DNA from: Phellopilus nigrolimitatus
Taxonomy: Eukaryota; Basidiomycota; Agaricomycetes; Hymenochaetales; Hymenochaetaceae
Direction: 5' to 3'
Assembly: GCA_021029095.1 (NCBI GenBank)
Contig: JAJOHG010000007.1
Location: 806,001-870,000 of the forward strand
Length of the DNA: 64,000 nucleotides
Shown: one piece after another, positions 45,952-57,316 of the stretch
Layout: each line of letters opens with the position of its first letter
Numbering within the stretch: position 1 is the stretch's first letter
The notes under the pieces: generated by a model
What the model saw: the letters and a program-made list of their open reading frames with translations, nothing else
Databases searched by the model: none
Told to the model about the DNA's origin: nothing
Position numbers and translations under genes: made by a program

Positions 45952-46962
45952 ATGCCCCCGCCATCCCAATTTCCTCGACAGCGCCCGCAAATTCGCGCTG
46001 GACACAGTACAGACTCGCCCTCAATTGACCTCGCCGTCCTTCCCGCGGACGCGAGTAAATCACACCACAACCACGATCGACTTGGGCCTAACGATCGTGT
46101 GCCGCCGCCGCGCGCTTCGCCTCCTGTCCCCTCGCTGCATAGGAACGCGCGTTCGACAACCGCAGTGCCTACGAATAGTGTTGTTAAGAGTGTAGACGAC
46201 ACCGACAATTTGCTTGGTCTCGGATCGCGGGCGACAAAGCTTTTTGCTGCGATGCGCCGATCGAGTAGCTACAATTACAAAAGGACGAGACGGACTTCTG
46301 TACGTGCACATATGTCCTTATTCACCATTTTGAAGACACTCACGATGCTGCAGGAGCGCGGCATGTTTTCTACGCCCGAGGAGCGTTCGGCCTCGCCCAG
46401 CCCTGCCCCGACACGCGCGGCCTCGGCCTCCCGCCCACCTATTCACGCCGCACAACCGCCATCTATCGCACAAATTGCTATGGGCCTCCACACGTCCCGC
46501 ACGCCGCATTTTGGACCGGCGCACGCATCTCGGCTGGGCAACGAGCAGGGTGGCTCGCGCAGTACGGGTCGGGGACGACAGCAGCCTTCGTCGCCGTTTG
46601 CGCCGACAGTGTCGTCCTCGTCAACACGTGCAGCTCAGCCGCTCCGCTCGTCTATGAAGAAGACGAGAACAGATACCTCATCGAGCGCTCACCCGAGCCG
46701 GTCGACGTCGCCATCCGCGTCGGCATCATCGGTTCCTGCGACACCGCGGTCGGCTTTCAGCCGCATCTCGTTGGCATTCTCAGGTCCGAGAAGGTCGCGG
46801 CTAGACAAGCTTTTGGGTCTCGGAACAAAGTCTTCGTCGACATCGGTTACGAGCATGAATAGCAGCAGCGACGGCGAACTGGCCCTGCGCAGGAAGGCTG
46901 TCAGATTCATGTCTATTGTTGAGGACGAAATTGCGGTCGAGCATCCTGCCAATGCACCGTGA
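45952..46962 (+). CDS. Ser/Pro/Arg-rich disordered protein of unknown function
   Basis: I place the start at 45952 (MPPPSQFPRQRPQIRAG), where the low-complexity composition begins; the open frame extends upstream to 45721. The product is about 320-337 residues and dominated by Ser, Pro, Arg and Ala. Conserved-looking islands are DDTDNLLGLGSRATKLFAAMRRSSSY, a basic MKKTR, SRLDKLLGLGTKSSS and a C-terminal LRRKAVRFMSIVEDEI. LLGLG occurs twice. The 54 nt from 46300 to 46353 begin GTACGTGCAC and end CTGCAG and are a multiple of three with no stop, so they may be an intron that can be retained without breaking the frame. I recognise no family. Many Ser/Thr-Pro sites suggest a phosphorylated regulator or scaffold, which is only inference. 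Confidence 0.55.
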   Translation: MPPPSQFPRQRPQIRAGHSTDSPSIDLAVLPADASKSHHNHDRLGPNDRVPPPRASPPVPSLHRNARSTTAVPTNSVVKSVDDTDNLLGLGSRATKLFAAMRRSSSYNYKRTRRTSVRAHMSLFTILKTLTMLQERGMFSTPEERSASPSPAPTRAASASRPPIHAAQPPSIAQIAMGLHTSRTPHFGPAHASRLGNEQGGSRSTGRGRQQPSSPFAPTVSSSSTRAAQPLRSSMKKTRTDTSSSAHPSRSTSPSASASSVPATPRSAFSRISLAFSGPRRSRLDKLLGLGTKSSSTSVTSMNSSSDGELALRRKAVRFMSIVEDEIAVEHPANAP

Positions 46963-48107
46963 ACTTGTGCACTTCACGATCAGCCTGTCTGTATCATATT
47001 CTTATTGGCTTATCTTCGCTATTTCTTTACCGTAAGTCTCCGAAGTTTTCGCATTACATTTACAGCGCACTCAGTCATTCCGTTCAGTCAATTTTCATTT
47101 TCATTTTTCCCCTTACAGACGGCTATGTGCTTTTACTGTTCTATACTGCATTCTGAAGGATCTGTGCATATCAAATTGGTTGGCTGTACTTTTTTCTTCT
47201 GCACCCGCCACAGACTGTTGCATCACCATTATCATCATCATCATCATCATCATCTAACACAATGCGCTTTGTCTTTTTGTCTGCACGTCGCTGTTTTACG
47301 TCACATTTCCCTCCCTTCCGCGACACGTCTCATTTGTCCTCCTTCCTCACATTCCGGTCCGACTTCACTTCCTATCTATCTTCAGACTGATTTATTCCTG
47401 TTCTTGTCTTCCTGTTCCCATTGACACGTCATTTTTTAACACATCACCACGCTGCTATTTCTACGCCCTCTATATTTTACGCATTCTTCCATGAAACACG
47501 AAACCAAGCATGAAAAACTCGCGTGTACCGGACGATTGCAGCACGCAAGGACACAATATCCATACGTCACGACACAGATCCGCGAACAAACCCGGCTTAG
47601 GCTTGCTGATAGCCTTTTCGACGTCGAGCTTCGAAGGTCCGGATTCATTACAGCGGGCAAACATGCCTGCGTGTGAGACACGGCATCTGCGGGCGTTCTT
47701 TCGCATACGTATGAGCTAGCTCTTGATTCAATAGCCATACCGTGCCGTTAAAGAACTGAGGTCATCATCGATCAAAAGGAAATATCCTTGCCGGTATTTT
47801 GAGACATGACTTCAGCCGAAGTGGGAACTTAAGGCTTACAAATAAGCCATGCCGGCGTGTAAAACGCACGTGCATGACTTTTCTAGACACGTGACTGTCA
47901 CGCGACTGAAATTCGGAACTCGAATCTTGCCGAGACTGTGATTTATCCTACGAATTGCGATGAAAGCATTCTAAACCCTTATACATACGAGGAGTATTTC
48001 TGACCCTATAATCGCAAGTTTCAAACTCTGCTACAAGCACCCAAATATGTAATCTACATTAGAGGCTTTCTTGTTATCCTTTGTGAAAACGTTCCAGCGT
48101 TCTAGGC
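46963..48107. other. Convergent intergenic region with ATC microsatellite
   Basis: This region separates two converging genes and is rich in T and pyrimidines from 47000 to 47460. Short open frames on both strands at 47436-47738 overlap each other and show no motif. No gene is supported. Confidence 0.45.
47221..47253. repeat. (CAT)n microsatellite
   Basis: CATCACCATTATCATCATCA continuing with further CAT units, about 11 trinucleotides in all. Confidence 0.9.
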
Positions 48108-50158
48108 TCATAACCTTGCCTTCTGCTCTTGCTTTGAGAAGAGATCATACATGTCCTGTGCGGCACGCTCGATCTCTGCGGCGAGCTCTGAAAGCGGCAT
48201 CTCCGTACGCGACGTGAGGTTAAAGAACAGTTTGTCTAGGTGAAATTAAAATATTCATTAGGCAAGAAAGAAAGAGGAAAGTCGAAGGTGCGCTTACCCT
48301 CAAATCCGGTCATATACGCAACGCCGAATCCGTCAGGTACGACCTCGCCCCAGCCATATGCATCGAAGTGTTTTGAGAAGACTGCGGACGTGCTCAGTAC
48401 CCAATGGCTTGATCGAACGACAAGCGGGTCCGAGAAGAGCGCAGGTACTTCCTCGCCTTCTTTGACCAACTTTTTCAGACCTAGAAACAATTAAATAAAA
48501 AAGTTAAGACAACTTTTCTTGGCGAAGTAAAGAAACGCACCAAACAAATGCCGATCCACGCCCTGCGCGTTCCCCGCATCCTTCGCAAGCTGGATATGCC
48601 GCTTCGCCGCCTCTTGTAGCAGCGCCACGCGGTTACCATCGTCTGCACTTTCGTCATCCATAGCTCGCACCCACGCGTCGCTCTCTGCGCTCACCACGCG
48701 GATCGTTTCCGTGCGGCCCTTGAAGAAGCGCCGCGTCGACGCTGCCTCGTATGTTGCACCCTGCCGCGCCTGCCCCCGCGCGCGCAGCAGCCGCGCGTAA
48801 GCGAGCTGCACGAGCATCTGTGCCCACGAGTCCGGCGACACGCCGAAGCGCTTGATAGCGCCCTTGCCGTACGTAGTCGTCAGCACGATCAGCGCCTGCC
48901 CGTCCGTCAGGGCGCGCGCGGCATCTCTTGCCCGGGTGACCGCGATTTTCGTCGTTGGGGATATGCGCCAGTCAAGCGCCACGGGCGACGCGAGGGGGGA
49001 CGGGGATGGCGTGCCGTGGTTGAAGGAGGGCGACGCGAGCATGTCGAGCACATCATCACACATGCGCGCGGTCGGCGTGCCGTCCATGACGGAGTGCTCG
49101 CCCATGATGCCCGCCTTGGCGTCCGCGCCGTCGCACACGATCAGCTCTACTGGCTTGTCGACCCAGCGATTCGCGAGCCAGCGGCCGCTCGCGCCACCGT
49201 GCCATAGCTGGCGGGAGAACGCAGCGGCATCCCTCGGCTCGATGTCATCGAGGCAGACCAGGAAGGCCGAGGAGTGGATTTCGCGTATGATCGCTTCGTT
49301 GACGGGGTCGGATACAAGCTCTACATAATCTTTTGCCCAGACGTCGCGGTTCGAAGTCGAGAGTAAGCCCACTGCGGGATAGTCATGCGTTGTATTATCA
49401 TAGATGTTCTGGAATTGCTTCTCCAGGTCTGCCGTACTGAGCAAAGTACCATCCTTTGCGGCATCGACTTTCCAGACGCGATTCTTGCGAAGAACGATGA
49501 CATGCCCTGCATTGCCTTGCTCCCCCTCCTTCGCGTAAGAGACGGCCCAATCCAAGCCCGCGGAGCCGGGGACGCGACAGCAATCGAACATCCATCGGTA
49601 TGTGTCCATACAGATAGACCCATCCTTTGTGCCCTCTGGCTTCAAGGCGCCTGTTTTGTACATTTGTCGGAAGAGCAGGGTCGCACGAGTCAGCGCGGCA
49701 GCGCGATGAACAGGCCCTCGAGGGTATTGCGGCGGGTGCGCGTCAAATCCATAAAAGTACGACACGTTAACGACTACGGAGTCCCGATAGCCCATGTACG
49801 CGCCGCTGTCCCACCACTCCTCCAGCCAGTGCTCGGTCTCCTCCTGGCGCTTGACCAGACGCGCGTGCAGCTCCCTTGCCAGACCACCCTCGAAATCGGC
49901 AATTTTCTTCTCTGCGGCTCGCAGCTCGTCTTCGGAGTGTGCGAGCGGTCTCAGTGAGCCTCGCAAACGCGTGAGCGTGTCCTGGAGAGCAGGGACGGGT
50001 AGGTGGGGCAGCGCGTTCTGCGACGCGACGGTGGTGCTGCCAGCAGGTGGGTGAGGCGCGAGACGCTTCCAGTGAGCGGGCGGCGTCGACATGGTGCTCA
50101 GACGACGACGGCAAAGTCGAGAAAGTGTATGCCTGGGGATCATGCTCGTCAAGAGCAC
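48108..50158 (-). CDS. CAT2: Carnitine O-acetyltransferase, probably mitochondrial and peroxisomal
   Basis: It moves acetyl groups between CoA and carnitine so that acetyl units can cross organelle membranes. A long first exon (50158 to about 48540) and two short ones give about 640 residues. The choline/carnitine acyltransferase hallmarks are present: LPHLPVPALQDTLTRLRGSL at the N-terminus, SGAYMGYRDSVVVNVSYFY, and the catalytic His in IMGEHSVMDGTP, followed by TTYGKGAIKRFGVSPDSWAQ (CoA/carnitine site) and the conserved Thr-Arg pair in STRRFFKGRTETIRVVS. The first Met opens a basic amphipathic presequence (MIPRHTLSRLCRRRLST), and a second Met at 50092 (MSTPPAHW) would remove it. The protein ends in KARL, an ARL-type PTS1 variant. 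Yeast Cat2 uses the same two-start, two-organelle arrangement. Confidence 0.93.
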
Positions 50159-50333
50159 GCTGAGGATGGCCGGGCATCAGGTAGGCGATGATTTGGCAGG
50201 TGATTATGTACGCCCGTAACAGGAAGGTGTTTTAGCAGCCGCGGTGACAGAGTAAAAATCATAAAATAGCAAGGCAAATTTCAGAAAACAAAAAAACGGT
50301 GTGGAATGAATTTTGGAAGTCAGTCGAAAGCTC

Positions 50334-50522
50334 TTAGTGAGAAGAATTATTATAGGTGGGAACCCTGGTTTTTATTTTACCCTGCTCTTGCTTGTGTCGG
50401 ATGTCTGCCTCCCAGCGTGCCTGGCGGATGGACGAGCGGGTGTAAAAGATCACGATGATAGCCATCGTAAACGCAGCAGCCGGAGCCATGAATTTGTTTG
50501 GGTTGATTTTGTTAAGAGCCAT
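50334..50522 (-). CDS. Small single-pass membrane protein
   Basis: The ATG at 50522 opens 62 codons: MALNKINPNKFMAPAAAF, then a hydrophobic stretch TMAIIVIFYTRSS, then a basic/polar tail (IRQARWEADIRHKQEQGK). One transmembrane helix near residues 11-27 followed by a charged helix suggests a mitochondrial or ER membrane small protein. From memory, very similar short proteins with an N-terminal NKxNPNKFMAP motif occur across basidiomycetes, but I cannot check this. It could have a further 3' exon. It lies 175 nt from the start of the carnitine acetyltransferase gene and reads in the same direction. Confidence 0.55.
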   Translation of the reverse strand: MALNKINPNKFMAPAAAFTMAIIVIFYTRSSIRQARWEADIRHKQEQGKIKTRVPTYNNSSH

Positions 50523-50883
50523 TATGCTATAGACGAGTGAGGCGCAAGTACAAGTTGGAATTGGAAAATGTAGCAAAAATCGAAGGGGACTTGAAAAGCA
50601 GACATGCCGTTGTCATGTGACGAGTCACGACACGTCCGCGCGTCTCTTGCTCTCGACCACCATCTCTGCTCACTGTTGACCCTACTCATAGCCAAAGAAC
50701 TCAACGGACACGCATATATCTGCCTGGGGCATCTGAACGTCTCTCGCTCCTCATTCTTCAACAGCGCCATGCCAGTCGCGTCGAAACCACACTCGGACGG
50801 CCCCGGTGGCAGGCTTTTTGCTACCGTGAAAAACGTGCTTTTGAATCTGATAGACGAACGAAGTCTGGCGTCGTGCGTGAAAT

Positions 50884-52398
50884 ATGCCGGTAATCACGAA
50901 TACGTTGATTCTGCGGTCGTTTTCCGGTCATACTGTACTGACTGAGGGTGGCAGAAGTGGTTGCAGCTTTAACTCTACCCAGGCCGGGGAGAGTACAGTC
51001 GGTGACTTGCACGAGAACCTGATGACTAGGAAGGCGACGCTCCGTCATGTTAAAGACCTCAGGACCACGCTCAACGATCTCTTGGTTATGTCTGAGAAGA
51101 CGATTAATGATTTGCAAGCCGACCTTCAGCCCCTCGTCTTGGAACATGGCATGAAATCAATTCCCGACGACGTTCTCTCGTTAATCTTTCACCACTATGT
51201 AAATCTCGGTCGTTCTACTTCAGGAGTGAACCCGGTCATTATTTCCCATGTTTGTCGCCGCTTTCGATCACTCGCGCTGGGTCTTCCCGAGTTATGGGCT
51301 ACTCTGCCTTTAGGCCCAGATCTTGACAAATTCCAAGTATATCTTAGCAGGAGTAGGCAATCAGGATTGACCGTTAATCTACGGCAGAAGCATTGTGAAT
51401 CCCACCTACAGGCTCTCGCAGCGTTGAGCCAACGTTGGACGAAATTTTCGACTGACGTTAACAAACGTTGGGAACGCGAATTGGAAGAAACGTTTGGTTC
51501 TCTGCAACTTCATTGCCTCGAGTCTCTCGTTCTTTCCTTCGAAATCGGGGAAATAGCCACCAAGAGCTTCTATTCTGAGTGGAGCATGCCCAGGCTTCGC
51601 CACTTATGTGCTTATTTCGGTCTCCCTGTCCTGCCCGCTATTCCCTCATTGACGTCCTGCACACTCTTTTTCGATTGCTCATTTCTAACCCACAAACTGA
51701 ACTTGGTTTGCTTGCCGAAATTCCTTCAATCAATACCGTCTCTCGAACGTCTCTCCCTCGTACTGGCTAATGTTCATCTGTCTTCATTCGACATCCACCC
51801 CGAACGTGTTGTGCTTTACAACCTGCAATCGGTTTATTTATCGATCTTCGATGAGGTGGAAATCGCCGATATACAATCTTTGTTAGACTCACTCACGTTC
51901 CCTAATGTCACAAAGTTCGAAGTAGAGCTCCAGGTTCAACCCAACGGCTCCTGCCTCAGTGAATGGGTTGACTGCCTTTTTCAGCATACATTTGACATCG
52001 TCCAGAGGCGCCCAAATCTGCGCTTCCCGAAGCTCAAGGACGTTAGCTTCAGTTTCCGGAGGAAGGAGGAGGAAGCCGAGATGTCGACGCTTCACCGCCT
52101 ATTCGACGAGCGTTTGCATCTGCAGCACATCGCCATCGACGCCCCGAACGTAGTGTCGCCCGCGTACAACGAAGATGACATGTTCTGCGACCTGAAAACT
52201 CTCACGCTGATGCGCTGCGACAAGTTTGACGAGGAGTTCATTGATTTCTTGCATGGGCCGGACGGCCCTCCGCCGCTTGAGCGGATCTCGATCGCGGGAT
52301 GCCCACAGCTCAAGGAAGCAGACTTGAGAAGGACGTTCCCTAATGCCTCGATACATTGGAGTGCGGACGCGCCGATGGCGGACATCGACTTCTGTTGA
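50884..52398 (+). CDS. F-box/LRR-type protein
   Basis: Agaricomycetes have hundreds of such proteins, thought to be substrate receptors of SCF ubiquitin ligases. A helical lead (ATLRHVKDLRTTLNDLL, then INDLQADLQPLVLEHGMKS) precedes the F-box core IPDDVLSLIFHHY...VIISHVCRRFRSLALGLPELW. About 350 residues of irregular leucine-rich repeats follow (CLESLVLSFEIG, LPAIPSLTSCTLFFDCSF, LERLSLVLANVHL, LERISIAGCPQLKEADLRR). The true start is uncertain: 51022 (MTRKATLRHV) is the Met closest to the usual family N-terminus, and an upstream exon from 50770 is possible. The substrate is unknown. The region from 52556 to 53171 downstream may contain a second, decayed member. Confidence 0.8.
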   Translation: MPVITNTLILRSFSGHTVLTEGGRSGCSFNSTQAGESTVGDLHENLMTRKATLRHVKDLRTTLNDLLVMSEKTINDLQADLQPLVLEHGMKSIPDDVLSLIFHHYVNLGRSTSGVNPVIISHVCRRFRSLALGLPELWATLPLGPDLDKFQVYLSRSRQSGLTVNLRQKHCESHLQALAALSQRWTKFSTDVNKRWERELEETFGSLQLHCLESLVLSFEIGEIATKSFYSEWSMPRLRHLCAYFGLPVLPAIPSLTSCTLFFDCSFLTHKLNLVCLPKFLQSIPSLERLSLVLANVHLSSFDIHPERVVLYNLQSVYLSIFDEVEIADIQSLLDSLTFPNVTKFEVELQVQPNGSCLSEWVDCLFQHTFDIVQRRPNLRFPKLKDVSFSFRRKEEEAEMSTLHRLFDERLHLQHIAIDAPNVVSPAYNEDDMFCDLKTLTLMRCDKFDEEFIDFLHGPDGPPPLERISIAGCPQLKEADLRRTFPNASIHWSADAPMADIDFC

Positions 52399-53573
52399 CC
52401 GTTTTCGAGCTGTATGCCACGCATCTCGCTCTGCTAATACCTGATGTGAATAGACTTCGACAGTGACTGTCTGGGCTGCTAAATGTATGTCGCACTGATT
52501 TTGGGTCCGAATAACTTGAGCGCTGACACTCTTTGCAACCTTCCTCCGACCGTTCTTGGATCAGCTAACTAGCTTCAAAACCTATCGTCCTCTCCGCAAC
52601 ACACCATTCGTGCTGCCGCACTTCCTATGCCAACCTGCCCCGAGAATTCCCAAAAGGATGACCAAGTCTGTCGAATCATATCCTCGCTGCTTCCACCTTA
52701 CTCAATATGCTGCTGATGCTTATTACGGCCCCAACTCACATCGAGCCGTCCACTCGCTTTTTCTCTTTACCTCGTACCCCGGCTTGCCGTTACTCAAAGT
52801 ATTCTTATTCTTGACCTTTGTTGTAGTCGATGAACTCCTTAAACAATTCGCTCAAAATGAATGTGTACTAGTACGTATCTGCCTCGCCTTGACATGCCGG
52901 TAACATGTACCCCTACAGATAGGACGTCGAGAGTAGTGAAATCAAGTATTGAGAGATGTTATAGCTCGAACTTTGCTTTGTGTTGGAATCATTCAATGTA
53001 GATCTGAGTCTAGTTGATAGCAGAGATAATCCTCTGCCAGCTGGAAAACAATTCGCGATGATCTGTAGCTGTAAATTAACCACCCTTGAACTTGATTACA
53101 ATCGGCCTTGTTCCGCGTACGTATTACACCACTTGTATTTCCCAAACCTCAAGCGGCTGCCATTAGTCTAGATGCTGTCTGTAAAAGGCGGGATGACTAG
53201 TATCATGGTAAAGAGCTTTGAATCTCATTTATTCATCCGAACCTAGATTCGTCGAAATCTCTTGCCTAAGAAAATTAAGTACGTACTTCGTATTCTTAAA
53301 TCATCCCCTCTTATCTTACTTACAATTGTTACCAGAGGGTCAAGTTGTGGATGTCGTTGAATGGGAGGCTTCTCCATATGTTTTGCTCCATAGAACTTGA
53401 ATGATCGACATTTGATCGACGTCCTTTGATCGACAGGGTCCAGAGAGGAACACAGGACCCGCACATGAAAGAGAACAAATAACGTCTTGGAGACGAAAGG
53501 AAACCCCCAAAATAAGTTCATGGTAGCGAACACGACATAACCCAAGCGACAAAAATCATTGTGACTGAACAAT
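52399..53573. pseudogene. Possible decayed F-box/LRR fragment in intergenic DNA
   Basis: At 52980-53171 the plus strand encodes LESFNVDLSLVDSRDN, KLTTLELDYNRP and HLYFPNLKRLPL. These look like leucine-rich repeat pieces of the kind seen in the neighbouring F-box protein, but they have no F-box and break off quickly. No complete gene can be built here, and the assignment is weak. Confidence 0.3.
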
Positions 53574-55008
53574 CTAATGATCGTGGCCATATCGAGGAGG
53601 GGCATCCACAGCAGGATTCAGTCGATTCAGTCGTTCCTCCTGCGACATAACGGCTGCCTGCAACGCAGCTACCTGACTGAGCAGATCCGCCTCGCCGCTG
53701 AAGCGGCTTCCTGAACTCATTCCAGTTATCGGCCGCTCAGGCAACGGTCTTCTCTCATTTGAGTGCCAATCGTGGAATTCGCGGTGTACGCGAGGCTGTC
53801 TAAGGTGTTGTCGCTCGGAGGAATGCAATACCCGATGATGCATTGGCCTAACCTTCTCCCTTACAGGTACGGATGGCTGTGTTGACTGGGAGAAATCATG
53901 AAGCGAAATCGATTCCCTCGATTGTTGGTCATGGATATCGTTTCTGAGGATCAGACAAGTTAAGCATTCCCGCGATTACTTGTAAAACGATATACTGGAG
54001 ATGAACACACTCAAAGACCACTGGATGTGCGGCTATCAAAGCACGATTATCCATAGTCCGGAAAGGATTCCATAGAACAATTCTTGCAGCTTGATCCGTT
54101 TGAATGGCATGCGAATCAGCCGACGTAGCTTTTCTGGATCGTCTCAAGAAGATATAGAGCATTGTTGCGACGAGACCCACACCCGCGATTCCACCGACGA
54201 CGCCTCCAACCACCGGATCAATATTCGAGGATCGGCGACTCGGCGACGTTGACGTTGACGTTAGCGAGGGAGCAATGGCTGTAATGAACGAAGTCGGGGA
54301 CGATGGACTCGGCCCGACGAAAGATAATCCCAAAGTACTTGTAGCGTTTTCGTCAGTCCTGTGAGTTGTAAATTAGCGTTTGCCTTAAAATTTGTGGAAA
54401 GGCGTACGTGTAGAGCAAGTAATCGAACAAGATTAAGGAGGAACTGGTCTGGGCGTTTGCTGAAATGAAAAGCTGATGTGGCCCGTTCACCAGACTATCA
54501 TTTACGTAGCAGGGTTGATTATAAAGGAAATCAACGCTACTCGTCGGGGTATGCAAGAACTCTCCCGCAGGCTGCCCATCTAGCGTGAAGGTCATGTTGG
54601 TAAATATCGTAAGTCCGGCCTCGGTAACTGTATCGGGGAGAATGAAAAATGCATAGACAGCCGTTCCTTCAAAAGCGTTAGCAACTGGATTTGGCACAGG
54701 GCTACAATTCTAGTTTTACCTGTGAAGTTGATGCTTATCATCCTCGGATCTGTGTCATTCTGGGAAGTCGTATCATGCCATGTATTGTCGAAGGCCTCAG
54801 TAGAATCTGGTTTGAACCCGCATGCACTGCAGCCATTTCCTTGTGACCAGCCACCAGCAGGAAAGGCAGGAAAGTATACAGGGAGTGCGCCCGTCCGTTC
54901 GTCTCCAGATTGATCATCGACAGACACATTCAATCTGACTGCGTGGGGAAGCAAGGCGAGAGACAGTAGCAAGCCAGAAGTGGTGAGACAGTTGAACAGC
55001 GCCCTCAT
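53574..55008 (-). CDS. Single-pass membrane protein with extracellular beta-rich domain, paralogue 1
   Basis: The ATG at 55008 opens a signal peptide (LFNCLTTSGLLLSLALLPHAV). An extracellular domain follows, with SVDDQSGDERTG, WSQGNGCSACGFKPDSTEAFDNTWHD and, after an intron, TAVYAFFILPDTV, NMTFTLDGQPAGEFLHTPTS and SLILFDYLLYT. Then come a Ser/Thr/Pro-rich stalk, one transmembrane helix (VVGGVVGGIAGVGLVATMLYIFL) and a cytosolic tail with a coiled segment (LLSQVAALQAAVMSQEERL), ending PPRYGHDH. This layout is common in Agaricomycete surface proteins of unknown role. The gene at 62862 has the same domain order, the same NMTF/NVTF..LDG and SLILFDYL motifs and an intron at the same place. Middle exon borders (about 53930-53860) are approximate. 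Confidence 0.72.
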
Positions 55009-55431
55009 CGTTGTAGGAGAATCAATCCAAGCGGGTATGCACGAGTGACCCCGAGCTCACTTGCAAGTGAAGTCTGGGAAGAAGAGAAGCAAGGAGCTTC
55101 GCCTTGTCTGAGCATTGCATCACTCATTGCAGCGCCCGGCGGGATGCTCTAGCACGATGTGTGATCGTAGTAACGCCGTCGCCCATCGCGAACTGATAGA
55201 ATAAATGCATTTCTGTACCTACCTATGCATACGATGCGAGGCAAACCTTTCCGGCTCTCTGAGTATCTTTGGACTTCACTGATCATCATGCAATGATTTC
55301 AAGAAGCAAAGGAATCTTCAGGCAATTATAAGACCATATTGTCTAACGTGTAAAGTCCAAATCATCATGTTCAAAAACACGAAGAATGTTTGACGGTCGT
55401 TACTGGACAAAATAGTGGACTTAGACTTGAG
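55009..55431. other. Upstream region of the membrane-protein gene
   Basis: This is the promoter side of the minus-strand gene ending at 55008. The 8-bp target duplication of the following element (GACTTGAG, 55424-55431) lies at its right end. No gene is seen. Confidence 0.45.
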
Positions 55432-56305
55432 TAGGGCTCCGCAACGTACCGTATACTGATACGTACGTATTTTTGCAAGCAGGATACTGGTACGTTCAGT
55501 ATCAATACGGTCACGTATTTTATGGTTTCGTGGGCATGTACGGTACGGTACTGATACAATACTGACCGTATACGGTGATACGTCGTATACGGGTTATGTA
55601 AACATAGAAGAAGTTTTGTTTTAGAAATTTTACGAGAGTTCGTTACTTTTGCTTTTTTCCGACATCAAAATCACACTTATTTATCAAGAATAAGATTAGC
55701 AAATGGCAGGCAGTGGGATAAAAAAAAAGGGGGGGGGGGGTTGATGGCGGCACCAAAGTCCCAATTTTATTTTCCCAGTTTAGTTTGTATCTGCTCTAAG
55801 AAACATGTATAATGCAAAAAAAAAAAAAAAAAAATGGAGAAAATGGAAAATTGAGTCCTCGTCGTGTCGAACGACGAGCATGACTATCTCGGTATCGCAT
55901 GCGGCAGCACACGTTGATGGCGACGAAAAGTCGCGTGGATTGCCAACACGGGCAGTGCCGACGATCCACGCTGTGGTGGCACGGCCGGCGGTGATGTCAA
56001 ATAGTCGGTATTTCACAAACAGCATTTATTTGAAATATTTTCTGCAGTGTGGGAGACTATAATACCTAATCAGAGGTATGCACCTCACGATCACATGTTT
56101 CTAGTTAGATAGAAAAAAAAAATGGATGTAGGGTCACGTATCACGTATTGCGAACGTATACAGACGTATTTTACGGTTTCAATACGTGTACGGTCACGTA
56201 TTTACGTGACCGTATTTTAGACCCTCGGAGAGCATTACGATACTGGTACGTGACCGTACCGTACCGTACCGTATTTCGTATATACGGGTACGTTGCGGAG
56301 CCCTA
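55432..56305. mobile_element. Non-autonomous hAT element (MITE-like)
   Basis: The 874-bp element begins TAGGGCTCCGCAACGTAC and ends with the inverse, GTACGTTGCGGAGCCCTA. An exact 8-bp direct repeat, GACTTGAG, flanks it at 55424-55431 and 56306-56313. The 8-bp duplication and the TAGGG/CCCTA tips are typical of the hAT superfamily. Both ends are full of subterminal ACGTA/CGTAT motifs in both orientations. The middle holds a G10 run (55731-55740) and an A20 run (55815-55834). No transposase is encoded. Confidence 0.88.
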
Positions 56306-56354
56306 GACTTGAGATAGTGATGATCATTGATGATCATCGATGATCATCGATGAT

Positions 56355-57316
56355 CACTACCGTCATGGACCGGTCCTTGAACCAGCACATTTGATTTCGC
56401 TTTTTACACATTCTTTTCTCCAAATTTTCTCAAACAAAAAATACCATTATAAAGCTATATTACTCAGGCCTATCTGCACAAAGTTTTGAGTGAAAAGAGC
56501 AAGGAAGAAATAAGTTATGAATTGCATACAGTTTGGCTCCGAAACGGCACATCACCGCTCCTTGCACCACAACTTTCCCACGCTCGTCTTCACTCGGGAT
56601 TTGAGTCGCTGCTCTCATCCCCGCTGACATTTTCAATATCAATTGCTTCCAAAACATCCTCAATGTATTTGGAAGCTTTGGCTTGGGAATAGGAGGTTCC
56701 AAGGTCCCCCTTTTAGGCTTGTTCCACCAGGGAGGGTTAGGGATCTTTTCATATGGAATATCCTAGAAACTGTATTAGTAGTTTTTTTGGCATAGAATGA
56801 CTTCAAATATTCTAGTATCTACTATCATCAATGAGTATTTCACAGTGTATTCTAGTAGTATGAATTGTGCGGCAGAAGGGAGCAATTGAGACGGAAAGAC
56901 TGTGACATAAAAGGCCGTGACGAGAGTGTCACACCCGCAAAAAGCGCCACATACGGCTTTCCTGAATTTCTACACAACTGTATACTTATCCATCTGACTT
57001 AAAATTTTGCAAGGACATCCAAACTATTGTGCTAATAGTAGGTACATTTTTTGTTTGAGCATAAAGGAGGGTTTTACGAGTGCATAAGGCTAAAAACATT
57101 TTGAACCACTCAGTTGTAGTACCTTCTCACGCTTATTTCATCCATAACTTCATTAAATGTAGACCATTTTACACCGAGTTTTTTTGTAGTAGTGTATTTG
57201 ATCTAGAAGAATATTTTTGCTCACTAATTTGAGCTAGGGAAAGTGTTGTTGAGTCAAATTAAATGGGGTGGTGCAAGGAGTGGTGGTGGTGCAAGGACCG
57301 GTCCATGACGGTAGTG
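56355..57316. mobile_element. Non-autonomous CACTA-type element
   Basis: The 962-bp stretch begins CACTACCGTCATGGACCGGT and ends with its inverse, ACCGGTCCATGACGGTAGTG. The CACTA...TAGTG tips define the CACTA (EnSpm/CMC) superfamily. Subterminal CCTTGCACCA-like motifs recur inside both ends (56380, 56565, 57280). The target duplication is short (AT or so) and hard to fix because both flanks are the same palindromic repeat. It encodes no transposase. Confidence 0.75.
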
